This document shows positions 28,862 to 37,549 of a DNA stretch of 64,000 nucleotides, in pieces. Numbering within the stretch: position 1 is the first letter of the stretch; each line of letters opens with the position of its first letter. Both the position numbers and the translations under genes were made by a program. The stretch covers positions 682,001 through 746,000 of the forward strand of contig CAWINX010000003.1 of assembly GCA_963837585.1 (NCBI GenBank), given 5' to 3'. The notes under the pieces were generated by a model that was not told where the DNA came from, did not search any database, and was given only the letters and a program-made list of their open reading frames with translations. Origin of the DNA: CAWINX01 sp963837585. Its GTDB lineage: Bacteria; Actinomycetota; Thermoleophilia; Solirubrobacterales; 70-9.

Positions 28862-31332
28862 ATGACGCCAGGGGCGCGACTCCGCCGTGTGGCGGGGCGA
28901 TTGCTGTTTGTCGCCCCGGCTTGCCTCTGCCTGCTTGCCCCGGGCGCCGCGTCCGCGAAAGCGATCCACGGCGACCTCTCGCCCGCGGCTCGCCGAGCTG
29001 GCCAAGCCGAGCGGTCGCGCGGCGCCGCCCGGCCAAGCAGGCGGCGATCCTCGACGTTGCCCCGCAGGGCCAGCCGGGCAGCCTCCAGTCGAGACGGCAA
29101 CCGCGTCCTCGTCGACGCCCGCTTCGACCGCGGCGCAGCCGCCGGCGTCGACGGACCTGCGCGCCGCCGGCGCCCAGGTCGTCCACGTCAGCCGCCGCTA
29201 CCAGACGGTCACCCTGGCGGTGAAGCCCGCCGACCTGCGCGACGTCGCCAGCGTTTCCCGGGTCGACGGGGTCACGCGAGGACCTCGCCCCGATCGTCTC
29301 GCCTCGGCGTCGGCACCTGTCAGGGGTCGGTCGTCTTCGGAGGGAGACTCCCAGCTTGGCGCGACCGACTGCGCGCTCCGACTTCGGCGTCGACGGCAGC
29401 GGCGTCACGGTCGGCATCCTCTCGGACTCCTTCGACCAGGCGACTCACGCGGCCGACGCAGCGCCATGCCACCGACGTCGCGCTCAGCGGCGATCTCCCC
29501 GGGCCGGCAATCCCTGCGGCCACGACTCCGGTCGAACGTGCTCGACGACCCTACGTCCCCGGCCAAGCGATCCGCCACCGACGAAGGGCGCGGCGATGGC
29601 CCAGATCGTCCACGACCTCGCCCCCGGCGCCTCGCTCGACTTTCGCCACGGCCTTCAACGGCGAGCTTGAGCTTCGCCGACAACATCAGTCGCAGCGCTC
29701 GCCGCGGCGCGGGGCAAAGGTGATCGTCGACGACGTCATCTATCTCGACGAGCCGTTCTTCCAGGACGGGCCGATCGCGGCCGCGGTCAACGACGTGACC
29801 GCCGCCGGGGTGTCCTATTTCTCTGCCGCCGGCAACGACAACCTGATCACGGGCGGGCACAACATCGCCTCCTGGGAGGCGCCCGCTTTCAGCGGACTGC
29901 GGGCAGGCTGTCCCTGCCGCATTGCATCTCGCGCTCCTCCAACTTCGGTCCAACGCTACCACTGCATGGATTTCAATCCGCGGCCGGGAACCGACAACAC
30001 CTTTGGGATCACGGTTCCCGCAGGGCGCACGCTGACCGTCGACCTTCAGTGGGCGCAGCCCTGGTACGGCGTGACAAGCGACCTCGATGCCTATCTGCTC
30101 GACTCCGGAACCGGCAGTCTGCTGGCCGCAGCATGGCGGACAACGTCGACAACGTCGGAGTCGAACCCAGGAGCCGGTCGAGGTCTTCAGCTGGGACAAC
30201 ACCTCGACCGCCACGACAGACCGTGCAGCTGGCGATCCACCGCTGCTCGGGCGTCTGCAACGATCAGAATGCCAGCGCGACCGACTCGCCGCGACTCAAA
30301 TTCGTCCTGATCGAGAACGGCGTGAGCGGCTTCTCGACCGAGTACCCGACGTCCGGCCGGGCGACACGGTTCGGCCCGACCGTCTTTGGCCACGCCGGCT
30401 CCTCCAGCGCGATCAGCGTCGGCGCGATTCGCTACAACGCCACCTCGGCAACCCGTCGTCCTGGAAGCCCGAGTCTTATTCCTCGCAGGGCCCGGTGACC
30501 CACTACTTCGGCCCGGTCAACGGCACATCCGGCGGCGACCGCTGGGTCCCCCAGGTGATCGACAAGCCCGACATGTCGCCACCGACTGCGTGCACACGAC
30601 CTTCTTCGCCTAGCTCGCTCTCCAACGTCATGGCACTTCTGCGGCACCTCGGCCGCCGCGCCGCACGCCGCCGCGGTCGCGGCGCTGATGCTGCAGCGCG
30701 AACCCGCTCGCTGACTCCCGCGGACATCCGCACCGCGATGACGAGACCGGCCATGCCGGTTGGCTGCCTTCGGCCCCGACGCCGTCGGCGCCGGCGTTGC
30801 TCGACGCCTCGGCGCGGTGGAGATTGCGCTTCCGCCCCGACTGCTCGAGAAGCGTCCCGTTTCCCGGCGCGCGACGACCCTCGGCTTCTCGGCGATCGCC
30901 CGGTGGCCTTCGCCTGCTCGATCGACGGCGGCTCCCGCGGCTGCTCGCCGTTCACCGTCAGGGCTCCGCGCGCCGACGGCACGCAGGCTTCGCGGTAACG
31001 GCTCCGACGTCGCCGGCCATTCGGGAACCAGCGAGGTCGTCGCCTCCAAGTGCACCGACTTCGCCCGAACACATCCACCGCCGGGTCCGTCGCAGGACCG
31101 CACCGCAAGCGTCGGCGAGGGTCGTCTTCCGTTCGCTCCGACAAGCGAGAGCCCCGTGACGTTCCTCTGCAAGATCGATCGCGCGGCGCCTGCCATCGTC
31201 TGCCGGCGCAAAGCTTGCCATTCGCCTTTCTCGTGGTCGCCACAGCGGTCCGGGTCGCCGCCCGCGACGCGGCCGGCAACGGTCGATCCGACGCCGGCCG
31301 TCTACCGCTTCCGGGTCAAGCGACTTCGCTGA
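28862..31332 (+). pseudogene. S8 (subtilase-like) secreted peptidase with Ig-like C-terminus, broken by many +1 shifts
   Basis: Coding signal runs through all three plus-strand frames in alternating blocks. Pieced together: signal peptide (LLFVAPACLCLLAPGAASA), a prodomain-like part (QVVHVSRRYQTVTLAVKPAD), then S8 motifs: catalytic-Asp region GSGVTVGILSDSFD, catalytic-His region AMAQIVHDLAPGAS, VSYFSAAGNDN (oxyanion Asn) and catalytic Ser in GTSAAAPHAAAVAALML. The C-terminus carries two Ig-like cell-surface repeats, with pieces like VAFACSID and RVAARDAAGN and a last strand YRFRVKR. At least fifteen frame changes are needed. Every one I resolved is an extra base, for example TCGCCCGCGG near 28984 and GACTTTCGCC near 29640. 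The catalytic triad survives, so the real gene may be intact. Confidence 0.75.
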
Positions 31333-33493
31333 GCGGCTCGGCGCTGCCCCGCAGTCGCTCCGCCAGCCCCGAGTGACGCCGCCCCGAGTCGTCGCGCCCC
31401 ACCGCCATCGCCAGCGCAGTCGGGTCGCCGACCAGCACGCAGGTGTTGCGGGCGCGAGTGATCGCGGTGTAGAGGAGGGGGCGGGTCAGCATGCGCGCGT
31501 GGGAGCGGTGGCAGACGCCGACCACCACCGGCACCTCACAGCCCTGCGCCTTGTGGACGGAGATCGCGTAGGCGAGGCGCAGGGTCGGCGTCTCGCCATA
31601 GGGGATGACCAGCGAGCCGCCGTCGTCGGTGTCGACGACGATCGCCTCCTCGTCGGGGTCGTCGGAGCGCAGGAAGACGATCGAGCCGTTCATCAGCCCC
31701 AGCTCGTGTGAGTTGCGGGTCTGGATCAATCGGTCGCCGACCCGGAAGCGGTCGTTCAGCGCCTTGCGCCCGCGCGGGTTGAGCCGCGCCTGGAGGCGCT
31801 CGTTGAGCGCGTCGATCCCGACCGGCCCCTTGTACATCGGCGCCAGGACCTGCACGTCGCGGATCGGGTCGAGGCCGAGGCGGGCCGGTACCCGCTCGGC
31901 GACCACCTCGACAACGGTGTCGAGGGCTCGCTCCGGGTTGCGGCGGTCGATCAGGAAGAAGTCGTGGTCCTGGTCGTCCTCGGGCTCCAGATGGGGCGAG
32001 CGGCCCTGGTTGATCTCGTGGGCGGCGGTGGTGATCATCGACTGCGCCGCCTGGCGGAAGACGTGGTTGAGCCGCACGACCGGGGCGATCCCCGAGGCGA
32101 TCAGGTCCTCGAACGGCTTGCCGGCGCCGATCGGCGGCAGCTGGTCGGCGTCGCCGACGAAGACGACGTGGGTCGACTCGGCCAGCCCGCCGAGCAGTAC
32201 CTCGGCGAGTCGCAGGTTCAGCATCGAGGACTCGTCGACGACGACCAGGTCGGCGGGCAGGGGGTGGCCCGGCCTGAAGGCGGGCTCGCGCCCCGGCATC
32301 CACTCGAGCATCCGGTGGATCGTCTGCGCTTCGTGCCCGGTCGCCTCCTCGAGGCGGCGGGCGGCGCGCCCGGTCGGGGCGCAGAGGGCGATCTTGGCGC
32401 CGGCCGCCTCGGCCTCGGCGACGATCGCCCTGGTGCAGACGGTCTTGCCGACGCCCGGCCCGCCGGTGAGGACGGAGACGCGCGAGGCGAAGGCGCCGCG
32501 CACGGCAGCCCACTGCTCGTCGGTGAGCCCGTCCGCGGCGGAGTCGCCATCCGCCGACTCGGGCGGCTGTTCGCCGGGCTCGTGATCCAATTCGGCGGGC
32601 GCCGCGACGCGCGCCGCCAGCGTCTCGGCGACGGCGATCTCGCTGGCGTGAGTCAGCTCGCGGTAGACGCGCCCCTCCTCGACCAGCACCCCGCGGGCTG
32701 CGACCAGCACGTCGGGGTCGGGGGTCAGCCCGAGCAACTTTGCGGATCGCTGCGTCAGCTCATCGACCGGCAGATTCGTGTGGCCCTGCTGCTCAGCCTC
32801 GGCGAGAGCAAAGACGGCGGCCGCCTGGGCGCGGCGACTCGACTCCGGCGGCACATCCGCCGCCAGGGCGATCTTGTCGGCGCGGACGAAGCCGACCCCG
32901 TCGACCTCGGTCAGTCGGTAGGGATCCTCGTGCAGGACGATCATCGAGCGCTCGCCGTAGCGGGCATGGATCGGGCCGGCCAGGTGCGCGAGGCCGTGGG
33001 GGGCGAGTTGGACGTGCAGGTCGCGGACCGCGCGGGAGGCGTGCCAGGACTCGGCCGCCGCCGCAGCCTGTTTGGCGCTGACCCCGCGCAGCGAGCCGAA
33101 GACGCCGGTCGGGTCCGCGGCGATCGCCTCCAGCACCCCCTCGCCGTGCTCGTCTGCGAGCGCTTCGGCCCGCGCCGGGCCGATGTGGCGCAGCGAGGTC
33201 AGGTAGGCGACCTGGCCCTCGCGGTCGGCCGGGTCGAGCGGCAGCGCCCCCGTCGCTCGCAGCTGGCGCCCGTAGCGGGCGTGGGTCTGCCAATCGCCGC
33301 TGACCTCGGCCCGGTCACCGGCGCCGAGGTGGGCGACCGGGCCGATCAGCCCGAAGCCCTCGCCGGACTCGGCATCCTGCACCTCGAGCACCGCGTAGCC
33401 GTCGTCCTCGGCGCGGAAGATCACCCCCAGCACCTCGATGGTCCCGGAGTAGGTCGACTCGTCAGTCTCGAACAGGGTCGCCACGGTATGCAC
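31316..33493 (-). CDS. RecD2-like superfamily 1 DNA helicase
   Basis: A 725-residue 5'-3' DNA helicase of the RecD2/TraA type, acting in repair without RecBC. The N-terminal part carries the RecD2 OB-like and helix-hairpin-helix regions (YLTSLRHIGPARAEALA, VDGVGFVRADKIA). Then come Walker A TGGPGVGKT, CAPTGRAARRLEEATG, motif II VVVDESSMLN, GDADQLPPIGAG, LNHVFRQ and the C-terminal SVHKAQGCE and LLYTAITRAR. GTG 33493 is used; a TAGCTT box lies 6 nt upstream. The end overlaps the S8 gene by 17 bp. Confidence 0.9.
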   Translation of the reverse strand: MHTVATLFETDESTYSGTIEVLGVIFRAEDDGYAVLEVQDAESGEGFGLIGPVAHLGAGDRAEVSGDWQTHARYGRQLRATGALPLDPADREGQVAYLTSLRHIGPARAEALADEHGEGVLEAIAADPTGVFGSLRGVSAKQAAAAAESWHASRAVRDLHVQLAPHGLAHLAGPIHARYGERSMIVLHEDPYRLTEVDGVGFVRADKIALAADVPPESSRRAQAAAVFALAEAEQQGHTNLPVDELTQRSAKLLGLTPDPDVLVAARGVLVEEGRVYRELTHASEIAVAETLAARVAAPAELDHEPGEQPPESADGDSAADGLTDEQWAAVRGAFASRVSVLTGGPGVGKTVCTRAIVAEAEAAGAKIALCAPTGRAARRLEEATGHEAQTIHRMLEWMPGREPAFRPGHPLPADLVVVDESSMLNLRLAEVLLGGLAESTHVVFVGDADQLPPIGAGKPFEDLIASGIAPVVRLNHVFRQAAQSMITTAAHEINQGRSPHLEPEDDQDHDFFLIDRRNPERALDTVVEVVAERVPARLGLDPIRDVQVLAPMYKGPVGIDALNERLQARLNPRGRKALNDRFRVGDRLIQTRNSHELGLMNGSIVFLRSDDPDEEAIVVDTDDGGSLVIPYGETPTLRLAYAISVHKAQGCEVPVVVGVCHRSHARMLTRPLLYTAITRARNTCVLVGDPTALAMAVGRDDSGRRHSGLAERLRGSAEPLSEVA

Positions 33494-33646
33494 GTTTCAA
33501 AGCTAGTCCCCGCAGAGGCGGCATTCGGCCCGCGGTTTACCGAAAGTGCGCATATCGCGCTGCTTCGCCCCGCTAATGTTGCAGCCCAACCGACTTTGGC
33601 GACCGCGACGAAGGGATTGAGGTTGAACGGCGACGGACTCGAAGAA

Positions 33647-34060
33647 ATGGGGCCGATTGATTACGTGCTGGTCGAGTGGCCGGGACGGCAACCGACGGGC
33701 GAGGCCGCCCCGCACCTGATCGACCTGGTCGATCGCGGGTTGATCCGCATCCTCGACCTCACCTTCATCGCCAAGGCCGAGGACGGCTCTGTCGCGGTGC
33801 TCGAGATCGCCGATCTCGGCGACGAGGTCGAGGCCTTCGCGGCTTTCGAAGGAGCGTCCTCCGGAATGCTCTCCGAGGAGGACACCAGCGAGGCGGCGAC
33901 GGCTCTGGAGCCGGGCACCTCGGCGGCGCTGCTCGTTTACGAGAATCGTTGGGCCGCGCCCTTCGCCGGTGCGGTACGCCGGTCGGGCGGCCAGCTCGTC
34001 GCCAGCGGGCGCATCCCAGTCCAAGACGTCCTCGCCGCCCTCGACGCGGCGGAAGCCTGA
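33647..34060 (+). CDS. DUF6325-like protein
   Basis: A 137-residue protein beginning MGPIDYVLVEWPGRQPTG, followed by LIDLVDRGLIRILDL and KAEDGSVAVLEI, and ending with AALLVYENRWAAPFA and SGGQLVASGRIP. This matches a family of small actinobacterial proteins usually found next to SHOCT proteins and predicted to sense or protect at the envelope; the function is unknown. The ATG follows GAAGAA, a weak ribosome site. The SHOCT gene starts 15 bp after its stop. Confidence 0.65.
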   Translation: MGPIDYVLVEWPGRQPTGEAAPHLIDLVDRGLIRILDLTFIAKAEDGSVAVLEIADLGDEVEAFAAFEGASSGMLSEEDTSEAATALEPGTSAALLVYENRWAAPFAGAVRRSGGQLVASGRIPVQDVLAALDAAEA

Positions 34061-34075
34061 GAGAGAGGAGAGGTC

Positions 34076-34339
34076 ATGCCGGGACTACTTAGAGGAGTTG
34101 CACGAACGGCGGTAATCGCCGGAACCGCCACCGCGGTAAGCAACCGCGTCTCACGCCGCCAGGGCGAGCGCTGGGCCGAGCAGGAAGCTCAGCAGCAGCC
34201 GGAAGCGCCGGCGGCTGCGGCGCCGCAGGAGGGCGAGTCGGTAATCGACCAGCTCAAGGAGCTGGGAGAACTGAAAAGCCAGGGAGTCCTCACCGAGGAA
34301 GAATTCGCGGCCCAGAAGGCCAAGCTGCTCGGCTCCTGA
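34076..34339 (+). CDS. SHOCT-domain protein
   Basis: An 87-residue protein: a basic N-terminus with a short hydrophobic stretch (VARTAVIAGTATAVS), an Ala/Gln/Pro-rich linker, and a C-terminal SHOCT motif (IDQLKELGELKSQGVLTEEEFAAQKAKLL). SHOCT is a short oligomerisation module often at the end of larger proteins; here it is nearly free-standing. AGAGGAGAGG precedes the ATG. It forms an operon with the DUF6325-like gene. Confidence 0.88.
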   Translation: MPGLLRGVARTAVIAGTATAVSNRVSRRQGERWAEQEAQQQPEAPAAAAPQEGESVIDQLKELGELKSQGVLTEEEFAAQKAKLLGS

Positions 34340-34346
34340 GGCCGGG

Positions 34347-34808
34347 ATGTCGCGGCCGAGGGAGTCGCTCCCTTACGTAGATGAGCACTCGGCGCTGATC
34401 GGCGCCGGACTCGATCCGACCTGGGAGGCCTTGCTGCGGGTGGTCGAGGGCTCGGTCTCCTCGCCGGGCGCCACGCGCTGGGCCGGGATGCTCAGCTGCG
34501 AGGACACGACCGCTGGAGGACCCCGCCCACTGGCCGCGGGCTCGACCCTGCCCGGCTTCCACGTCGATGTGGCGGAGCCGGGCAGAGAGCTCGCCCTGCT
34601 TGGCGGCCACCGGTTCTCCAACTACGCGCTGACCTTTCGTCTCGATGACGAAGGCGGGGGCGGCACCCGGATCCGGGCCGAGACGCGGGCCGAGTTCCCC
34701 GGCTTCAAGGGCGCCGCCTATCGAGCCCTGGTGATCGGCACCCGCATGCACGTCCTCGTCACCCGCCGCATGCTCGGCGGCGTCCAACGGCGGGTAGAAC
34801 GGGCCTGA
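34347..34808 (+). CDS. Polyketide-cyclase/SRPBCC-like small protein
   Basis: A 153-residue protein with the strand pattern of a START/SRPBCC-type fold: LPYVDEHSALIGAG at the start, FHVDVAEPGRELALLGGHRFSNY in the middle, and RIRAETRAEFPGFKGAAYRALVIG with a final long helix. Such proteins bind hydrophobic ligands, but no ligand can be named. It starts 7 bp after the SHOCT stop and probably belongs to the same transcript. It ends just before a bidirectional terminator. Confidence 0.55.
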   Translation: MSRPRESLPYVDEHSALIGAGLDPTWEALLRVVEGSVSSPGATRWAGMLSCEDTTAGGPRPLAAGSTLPGFHVDVAEPGRELALLGGHRFSNYALTFRLDDEGGGGTRIRAETRAEFPGFKGAAYRALVIGTRMHVLVTRRMLGGVQRRVERA

Positions 34809-34837
34809 GATCCCAATCGCGCCGCGCCGCTCGCGGT

Positions 34838-34883
34838 CGAAAGTCAGTTTTTTCCATCACAGAGATGAAAAAAACGACTTTCG
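34838..34883. terminator. Bidirectional intrinsic terminator
   Basis: CGAAAGTC...TTTTTTCCATC pairs with GATGAAAAAAACGACTTTCG around ACAGA, with A/T tracts on both sides and extra GC pairing outside. It serves the plus-strand SRPBCC-like gene and the minus-strand PIN gene. The PIN stop codon (34857-34859) lies inside the hairpin, so its last residues are encoded by the stem. Confidence 0.8.
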
Positions 34884-35285
34884 TCTACGGCGCGGCCTCG
34901 AGGATAGATGCGGTGTGGCCAGTGACTGCGTCGCCAGGCGCTGGTCGGTGGTCAGGAGTGGCGCCCCCAGCGCCTCAGCGAGGGCGACGTAGGCGGCGTC
35001 ATAGGCTGAGTGGGTTGCGCGCAGCTGCCAGATGCGGGGCGCCAGCGGTGTCGCCGAGTGCTGCTTGATGGGAAGGTCGAGGAGGGCGGCAAGCGCTTGT
35101 TCTGCGCGGCGGTCCGTCAGCTCGCCCAGTGCCGCCTTTCGTCGAAATGCAGAAATCGCCTCCACGTAGGCGAGGTCGATCGAATGGAGCGATGTCGCTT
35201 TTCGCAGGCGATTCGAAACGGCGCCCGCCAGCCCTTTCGTTCCAAGCAGCCAGTCGACGAGGGCGGAAGCGTCGACGACGATCAT
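34857..35285 (-). CDS. PIN-domain ribonuclease toxin, VapC-like
   Basis: A 142-residue PIN domain with the acidic active-site residues: VDASALVDWLL (first Asp), YVEAISAFRR (Glu), SAYDAAYVALAEAL (Asp pair) and LLTTDQRLA (last Asp). It should cleave RNA unless held by its partner antitoxin. The start overlaps the antitoxin stop as ATGA. Beyond the usual end it has a tail, SSRPRRRRKSFFSSL, encoded by the terminator stem, which suggests either a natural extension or a lost stop. Confidence 0.87.
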   Translation of the reverse strand: MIVVDASALVDWLLGTKGLAGAVSNRLRKATSLHSIDLAYVEAISAFRRKAALGELTDRRAEQALAALLDLPIKQHSATPLAPRIWQLRATHSAYDAAYVALAEALGAPLLTTDQRLATQSLATPHLSSRPRRRRKSFFSSL

Positions 35286-35518
35286 CGAAGCGGCTCGCGC
35301 TCAGCGCGGCTCGCTCGAATCGCCTCGGCGCCGGTCTCGCCCCCCACCGGCTCCAGCTTGGCGATTCGCTTGGCCATCTCTTCGACCGTCGGACGCTCCG
35401 CGAGCTCCTCCAGTTCGCTGCGTAGATACTCGGACAGGCTCTGCCCTCGGTTGGCGGCGCGCCGCTTGAGACGACGGTGAGTGCCCTCGGAGACACCTCT
35501 GACCTGGACCAACGCCAT
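35282..35518 (-). CDS. Ribbon-helix-helix antitoxin, FitA/VapB-like
   Basis: A 78-residue protein with an N-terminal ribbon-helix-helix (MALVQVRGVSEGTHRRLKRR, then GQSLSEYLRSELEEL), the DNA-binding type in FitA antitoxins, and a C-terminal helix that should wrap the PIN toxin. It precedes the toxin gene with a 4-bp overlap. The start at 35518 is chosen for the family's typical N-terminus. The upstream AT-rich stretch with two ATGCATGCAAA-like repeats (about 35538-35561) is a likely autoregulatory operator. Confidence 0.88.
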   Translation of the reverse strand: MALVQVRGVSEGTHRRLKRRAANRGQSLSEYLRSELEELAERPTVEEMAKRIAKLEPVGGETGAEAIRASRAEREPLR

Positions 35519-35534
35519 GCACGGAGGGTAGCGG

Positions 35535-35564
35535 AAAAATGCATGCAAAATGCATGCAAAATGT
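35535..35564. promoter_or_regulatory. Tandem AATGCATGCAAA repeats upstream of the antitoxin gene
   Basis: Two adjacent copies of AAATGCATGCA, each containing the palindrome TGCATGCA, lie 17-45 bp upstream of the antitoxin start. Ribbon-helix-helix antitoxins normally bind such repeated half-sites to repress their own operon. Confidence 0.5.
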
Positions 35565-35592
35565 CAAGGAACCGAGTCGATAGGTTCACGAA

Positions 35593-35793
35593 GTGTCGGA
35601 AAACCCAAGCTCGCACGACAGAGGCCTCTGCGACGCCTGCGCCCACCAGCGGCTGGTGCCGAACACCCGCGGCTCGGTCTTCTCTCTCTGCGAGCGCTCG
35701 GCGGATCAGCCCGAGTACCCGCGCTACCCGCGCCTGCCGGTGCTCAGCTGCCCGGGCTTTGAGCCGCGTCCGGCTCCCGTGCCGCCCCGATAG
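35593..35793 (+). CDS. Small Cys-rich protein (four-Cys zinc-binding type)
   Basis: A 66-residue protein starting at GTG 35593, with four Cys: a CDAC pair near the N-terminus (about 13 and 16), a third in SLCERS and a fourth in LSCPGF. The pattern CDACxHQRLV ... VFSLCE ... YPRYPRLPVLSCPGFEPR looks conserved and suited to one zinc. The function is unknown. It overlaps the end of the convergent bactofilin-like gene by 50 bp. Confidence 0.6.
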   Translation: MSENPSSHDRGLCDACAHQRLVPNTRGSVFSLCERSADQPEYPRYPRLPVLSCPGFEPRPAPVPPR

Positions 35794-36634
35794 CGGCGCC
35801 GATCAGGCCGAGGCCGACGACGACCGCGGCGAGCCAGACGAACAGGCCGAGGATCGGCACCAGGGCTGCGGCGCGCAGGATCGCCAGCCCCGCCAGGAAG
35901 GAGAGGATCCGCTCACGGGGCGGCTTGACGATCGCTCGGCCGATCGCCCAGGCGGAGGTGACGTAGGCGACCGCCGCAAGCGGCAACAGCGCCAGGCCGA
36001 TTCCGATCGCCAGCGGCAGGCCGAAGAAGGTGATCGCGGCGATGAACGCGGTGATCGGCAGGACGATGAAGATCGCGATCCCGATCGCGATGGTCGGGCC
36101 GAGCCGCTCGCGGGCTCGGTCGTAGATCGCGTCAGCCGCCCGCGGGGCGATCAGCAGCAAGAGGATGCCGAGCACCACCGAGGAGAGGGTGATCGCGAAC
36201 CAGAGGACGAACGCCCCGATGAACGGGAGGAAGTCGACCGAGTTGGTCCAGTCCTCCTTGCTCGTCGTGCCCGCGACGGTCGCCCCGTCCGCGATTATCG
36301 GCCGCTTGTCGCCGTAGCGCAGGTCGCCGTCGACGTGTGCGCCCGGCAGCAGGCGCGCCGTGCCGCTGCCCACGACCAGGTTGCCGTCGATGCGGCCGGA
36401 GACGAGCGCGTCGCCGCTGATCACCACCGCGTCGCCGTCGACGTGGCCGCCGATCCGCGCGTCGCCATGGACGAGAAAGACGCCCTTGACGGTTTCGCCG
36501 CGCGGCACGTTGACGGCGCCGTTGATGACGACGACCGCTTCATCCGCCTTCTCGCCCCCCGTCGCCGCTCCGGCCGGAGCGGCGACTGCAAGCAGCGCCA
36601 GCAGCGCGGCGACTGGGACGAGGAAGCGTCGCAC
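35744..36634 (-). CDS. Bactofilin-like/polymer-forming domain membrane protein
   Basis: A 296-residue protein with a signal peptide (LVPVAALLALLAVAAPAGA), a beta-helical polymer-forming region with repeated turns (VFLVHGDARIGGHVDGDAVVISGDA and similar) resembling bactofilins, then a membrane domain of about four to five helices from residue ~135. Combining an exported bactofilin-like domain with a membrane anchor is common in actinobacteria, where the role is unproven but probably envelope-associated. It is followed by an acidic and Ser-rich tail. Confidence 0.75.
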   Translation of the reverse strand: MRRFLVPVAALLALLAVAAPAGAATGGEKADEAVVVINGAVNVPRGETVKGVFLVHGDARIGGHVDGDAVVISGDALVSGRIDGNLVVGSGTARLLPGAHVDGDLRYGDKRPIIADGATVAGTTSKEDWTNSVDFLPFIGAFVLWFAITLSSVVLGILLLLIAPRAADAIYDRARERLGPTIAIGIAIFIVLPITAFIAAITFFGLPLAIGIGLALLPLAAVAYVTSAWAIGRAIVKPPRERILSFLAGLAILRAAALVPILGLFVWLAAVVVGLGLIGAAIGAAREPDAAQSPGS

Positions 36635-36646
36635 TATGCGCGCAGA

Positions 36647-37039
36647 CTAACTCGCCATCGGGTCGGGGCTGCCGAGCTTGGTGATGTCGGGGGCCTCGTA
36701 GGCCTCGCCCGCCTTGCCGCCGAGCACGAGGATGCGAATGCCGCCGTCGCCCGGCCAGACCTTGCGCTTGACGCCGGGGCCGACCCGAGCCACGTGGTCA
36801 TCGTCGAGCGGGAAGCGCTCGCCCTCGATCTCGATCTCGCCGCTGCCGCGCAGCGTCACGTAGACCTCTTCCTGTCCGTCCTGCTCGTGGTCGTGCTCGG
36901 GGTAGTTGTCGTAGTTGGGGGGCATGTCGATGATCTGCATGCCGAACGACTCGACGCCGAGCTCGGCCCGGGCGCGCTTGAAGCCGCCGCCGAAGACGGC
37001 CTCCATCTCGTCGATCTTCTTCACCGCGTGGGTGCTCAT
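36647..37039 (-). CDS. Cupin-domain protein
   Basis: A 130-residue single cupin. Motif 1 is GMQIIDMPPNYDNYPEHDHEQ with E-H-D-H metal ligands and a downstream Glu in EEVYVTLRGSGEI; motif 2 is weak (DDDHVARVGPGVKRKV, with one His). It probably binds a metal, but the substrate is unknown; some relatives are annotated as mannose-6-phosphate isomerase-like. GGAGGAGAG precedes the ATG. It is divergent from the SnoaL-like gene. Confidence 0.82.
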   Translation of the reverse strand: MSTHAVKKIDEMEAVFGGGFKRARAELGVESFGMQIIDMPPNYDNYPEHDHEQDGQEEVYVTLRGSGEIEIEGERFPLDDDHVARVGPGVKRKVWPGDGGIRILVLGGKAGEAYEAPDITKLGSPDPMAS

Positions 37040-37109
37040 CTCTCCTCCTTGACTGGATTGGCGGGTCGATCATAGATTCGCGGCGCGTGCCTCCGGTTAA
37101 GGTGCCGAC

Positions 37110-37546
37110 ATGAACAAAACCGAGGCCAAGGACTTCGTCGATCGCTTCGCCGAGTACTGGCGGGCGCCGACCCCCGAGGGGCTGAGCACCGTCCTCGCCG
37201 AGCGGACTCGCCTGGTCGCGCCGATGACGCCGACCACCCACACCCTCGCCGACGGCCAGCGCGCCTTTGCGGACCTCTTCGAGCTGATCCAGGGGATGAC
37301 CGCCGAGGTCCACCGCTGGGGAGCGACCTCCGACGGCGTCCTGATCGAGTTCACCGTGACCGGCACCGCCGGCGGCGGCCCGATCTCCTGGGACGCAATC
37401 GACCGCTTCGTGGTCGGGCCGGACGGCCTCGCGACCGAGCGAATCTCCTACTTCGACCCGATGCCCCTCGTCCTCACCGCCGCGCGCCGCCCCCGCGCCT
37501 GGCCGGGATTCCTGCGCAGCCGGCTGCGGGCGCTGCGCCGGCTGAG
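37110..37546 (+). CDS. SnoaL-like (NTF2 fold) protein, probable frameshift near its end
   Basis: The first ~120 residues form an NTF2-like fold: FVDRFAEYWRAPTPEGLST, LADGQRAFADLFELIQGM, VLIEFTVTGTAGG and FVVGPDGLATERISYFDP, typical of SnoaL-like domains that bind small hydrophobic ligands. The frame as read continues antisense through the exonuclease gene for 350 bases. One missing base before 37544 would give a TGA at 37544-37546, leaving a 3-bp gap to the convergent gene. A TAAGGT box ends 6 nt before ATG 37110, indicating leaderless transcription. Confidence 0.68.
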
Positions 37547-37549
37547 CCG

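Noticed and set aside
28862..31332. Simple mutational decay of the S8 peptidase gene
   Set aside because: Decay usually shows deletions and lost motifs. Here nearly all changes are single extra bases and the catalytic motifs survive, so an artefact is favoured although the gene is listed as broken.
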